7,859 nucleotides of DNA, taken from positions 1-7,859 of the forward strand of contig QKGW01000001.1 in the NCBI GenBank assembly GCA_003250275.1, in the 5' to 3' direction. A program made the translations under genes and the position numbers. Shown here one piece after another: positions 6,105-7,859 of this stretch. Origin of the DNA: Alphaproteobacteria bacterium (lineage in GTDB: Bacteria > Pseudomonadota > Alphaproteobacteria > Rhodospirillales > Rhodospirillaceae). Every line of letters starts with the position of its first letter. Within the stretch, counting starts at the first letter, position 1. The notes under the pieces are model-generated. The model searched no databases. It was not told the DNA's origin and saw nothing but the letters and a program-made list of their open reading frames with translations.

Positions 6105-7670
6105 ATGACTGAAGTCGCCCTCGGTTTCGCGACGCTGATGGACCCCGCCGTTCTCGGCTTTTTGATCATCGGGATCGTCGCCGGTCTGATCGTCGGCTCG
6201 ATCCCCGGCCTGAACGACAACATCGCCTTCGCGATCTTCATTCCGCTGTCGTTCTCGCTCTCGCCGACCTACGCCCTCGCGCTGATGGTCGGGCTCTATT
6301 GCGCCTGCGCGATCGGCGGCTCGATCCCGGCGATCATGGTCAAGGTGCCGGGCACCGCGTCCTCGGTGCTCACCGCCATCGACGGCCACGCGATGGCGCG
6401 GTCCGGCAGGGCCGGTCAGGCGCTCGGCATCGCGATCTCCTCTTCGGTGTTCGGCGGCATCACCAGCTCGCTGATCCTGCTGCTGTTCGCGCCGCCGATG
6501 GCGGCCTTCGCCCTGCGTTTCGGCTACGTCGAGAACTTCTCCCTCGGCATCCTCGGCATGGCGAGCGTGATCGGCCTGCTCGGCGGCAGCGTGATCAAGG
6601 GGCTGCTCTCGGCGGTGCTCGGCCTGCTCGTCGCCACCATCGGCTTCAGCCAGCAGACCGGCTTTCCGCGCTACACCTTCGGCGTCGACAACCTCTACGA
6701 GGGCGTGCCGTTCGTGCCGCTGCTGGTCGGGCTGTTCGGCATCACCGCGGTGCTCGAACTCTCCGAGGAACTCATCCGCGACCGCCGCAGGGGCCTCGCG
6801 CCGCGCGACATGCCGCGCATCACCGATTCCCTGTTCATCGACTGGAGCATGACCAAGCGCCTGCTGCCGTCGTGGCTGCAATGCTCGCTGATCGGCAACG
6901 TCATCGGCATCATCCCCGGCGCGGGCATGTTGATGGCGATCTACATGGGCTACGAGCGGATTTCGCACCGCTACAAGCGCCTGTTCGCGGGCAAGCCCGG
7001 CGAACCCGCGTGGGGCGAGGGCGCGCCGGAAGGCATCGCCGCGCCGGAATCCGCCAACAACGCGGTGGTCGCGAGTTCGATGGTGCCGCTGCTCTCGCTC
7101 GGCATTCCCGGCAACTCGGTTTCGGCGCTGTTCATCGGCGCGCTGATGATCCAGGGCATGGTGCCCGGCCCGCTGCTGTTCCTCGACCACCCCGACGTCG
7201 CGTGGATGATCATCGTCGCGTTCCTCGTCGCCAACGTGCTGATGTGGCCGATCTCGTTCGCGCTGGTGCGCACCATCTCCGGCCTGGTGTTCCGCCTGCC
7301 GAAGTACGTGCTGGTGCCGACGATCTCGCTGCTCTGCCTCACCGGCGCGTATTCCGACGAAAACTCGGTGTTCAGCATCGGCGTCGCGATCGTCGCCGGC
7401 ATCGTCGGCTACGTCACCCGCCGCCTCGGCATCCCGCACGCGCCGCTGATCCTCGCGCTGGTGCTCGGGCGCACGATCGAGGACAACCTCGACAACGCGC
7501 TCAACATCTCGGCGGGCAGCTGGGGGATTTTCGTCGACCCGATCGAGCATCCGATCAGCCTCGTGCTGATCCTCGGCGCCGCCGCGTTCATGCTCGGCCC
7601 GATCGTCACCGGCAGCCGCAAGCGCTATCAGGCGCGCCGCCGCCGCGCCGAGATGGAAGTCCAGAGCTGA
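6105..7670 (+). CDS. tctA: TTT-type large membrane subunit (TctA family permease)
   Basis: The 521 residues fit the TctA norm of about 500. The protein is hydrophobic almost throughout, from about residue 16 to 503, and ends in a basic cytoplasmic tail (RKRYQARRRR, about 505-514). The two inverted halves each show a PG signature: GLIVGSIPGL (27-36) and IGIIPGAG (267-274). Other TctA blocks are IGGSIPAIMVKVPGTASS in the N half and GEGAPEGIAAPESANNA (304-320) followed by LSLGIPGNS (330-338) and MVPGPLLF in the C half. TctA forms the transport channel for the carboxylate delivered by TctC, driven by a proton or sodium gradient. Only 36 bases separate it from tctB. The upstream ribosome binding site is weak (GAAAGA, 6091-6096), so translation may depend partly on read-on from tctB. 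An alternative ATG at 6138 would cut the first 11 residues but has no better site. It is the last gene of the operon. Confidence 0.96.
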   Translation: MTEVALGFATLMDPAVLGFLIIGIVAGLIVGSIPGLNDNIAFAIFIPLSFSLSPTYALALMVGLYCACAIGGSIPAIMVKVPGTASSVLTAIDGHAMARSGRAGQALGIAISSSVFGGITSSLILLLFAPPMAAFALRFGYVENFSLGILGMASVIGLLGGSVIKGLLSAVLGLLVATIGFSQQTGFPRYTFGVDNLYEGVPFVPLLVGLFGITAVLELSEELIRDRRRGLAPRDMPRITDSLFIDWSMTKRLLPSWLQCSLIGNVIGIIPGAGMLMAIYMGYERISHRYKRLFAGKPGEPAWGEGAPEGIAAPESANNAVVASSMVPLLSLGIPGNSVSALFIGALMIQGMVPGPLLFLDHPDVAWMIIVAFLVANVLMWPISFALVRTISGLVFRLPKYVLVPTISLLCLTGAYSDENSVFSIGVAIVAGIVGYVTRRLGIPHAPLILALVLGRTIEDNLDNALNISAGSWGIFVDPIEHPISLVLILGAAAFMLGPIVTGSRKRYQARRRRAEMEVQS

Positions 7671-7683
7671 GGCTCCCGCACAT

Positions 7684-7715
7684 CGGGGAGGAGGGTTTTC
7701 GGAACCTCCTCCCCG
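7684..7715. terminator. Hairpin between convergent genes, probable bidirectional transcription end
   Basis: Bases 7684-7694 pair perfectly with 7705-7715 (11 bp, 9 of them G-C) around a 10-base loop that contains TTTTCGG. It lies 13 bases after the tctA stop and 6 bases beyond the stop of the minus-strand gene, where a shared terminator is expected. Neither side has a clear T-tract, so it may act as a non-canonical terminator, as an RNA 3'-end stabiliser, or with Rho. Confidence 0.65.
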
Positions 7716-7721
7716 CCACGC

Positions 7722-7859
7722 CTAGCGCCGCGCCGGACGGATATGTCCGGTGAGCACCGGGTCGAGCGGGTTGAGCTGCTTCTCGACGATTTTGATCTCG
7801 GCGCTCATCGCGCGGATCATCCGGTTGCGCTTGTCGGGGACGAAGCGGCCGATCAGGAT
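7722..7859 (-). CDS. Unrecognised protein, C-terminal 45 residues (5' end outside window)
   Basis: On the minus strand, an open frame enters at the right edge and ends with TAG (complement of 7722-7724). It gives 45 residues: it starts ILIGRFVPDKRNRMIRAM, continues through SAEIKIVEKQLNPLDPV and ends LTGHIRPARR. Nearly every codon ends in G or C (41 of 45), as in the other genes here, and no plus-strand gene covers this stretch, so I take it as real coding sequence. It points towards the operon and shares the hairpin at 7684-7715. I do not recognise the family. The fragment is basic (net positive), soluble-looking and without membrane segments, with a likely helix around MIRAMSAEIKIVEKQL. It may have no functional link to the transporter operon; a regulator cannot be excluded or supported from this piece. 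Confidence 0.65.
   Translation of the reverse strand: MLIGRFVPDKRNRMIRAMSAEIKIVEKQLNPLDPVLTGHIRPARR

Noticed and set aside
5526..7550. Very long minus-strand open frame (674 codons) opposite tctB/tctA
   Set aside because: Its translation is dominated by R, E, D, H and Q with no domain, as expected when the complement of a GC-rich hydrophobic gene is read. The plus strand here encodes unmistakable TctB and TctA.
7733..7760. Small inverted repeats (CCGGAC/GTCCGG and CCGGTG/CACCGG) near the right end
   Set aside because: Six-base arms inside the minus-strand coding frame; expected by chance at this GC content and not placed at a gene boundary.
1..7859. tRNA/rRNA genes, CRISPR arrays, insertion sequences or attachment sites
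   Set aside because: I looked for direct repeats, terminal inverted repeats, transposase motifs and tRNA-like folds and saw none; the window is almost fully occupied by protein genes.

Overview
The window is a GC-rich (visibly about two-thirds G+C), densely packed stretch of bacterial DNA. Codons end overwhelmingly in G or C, and neighbouring genes overlap or nearly touch. The style (high GC, TctC-type binding protein, operonic catabolic genes) suits a proteobacterium. An alphaproteobacterium of the Rhodospirillales kind is my guess, but the window contains no marker gene to prove it.

Nearly all of it is one plus-strand gene cluster that appears to encode uptake and breakdown of a small organic acid. 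Positions 1-615 hold the C-terminal part of a fumarase/adenylosuccinate-lyase superfamily enzyme. It is followed by a MmgE/PrpD-family protein (612-2006), a small SAF-domain subunit (2003-2305) and a large subunit (2302-3468) of a split UxaA-family hydro-lyase, and an LDH2-family (malate/L-lactate-type) NAD(P)-dependent oxidoreductase (3480-4535). The first four genes are joined by 4-base stop/start overlaps. A complete tripartite tricarboxylate transporter (TTT) follows: periplasmic binding protein TctC (4580-5542), small membrane subunit TctB (5604-6068) and large membrane subunit TctA (6105-7670). A strong GC hairpin without a T-tract lies just after tctA (7684-7715). Beyond it, the end of an unrecognised convergent gene on the minus strand enters the window (7722-7859).

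Reading the genes together: the TTT system would bring a carboxylate into the cell, and the four enzyme activities would isomerise, cleave and oxidise it toward central metabolites. The substrate cannot be read from the sequence. Two precedents bear on it. A lyase beside a MmgE/PrpD protein recalls the iminodisuccinate C-N lyase/epimerase pair. A split UxaA enzyme with an LDH2 dehydrogenase and a TTT importer recalls 3-sulfolactate degradation (SuyAB, ComC, SlcHFG). Finding both halves in one apparent operon is the most interesting feature here and may mark an undescribed pathway for an amino- or sulfo-substituted dicarboxylate. No regulator, sulfite-handling gene or upstream promoter lies in the window; the operon start is off the left edge.
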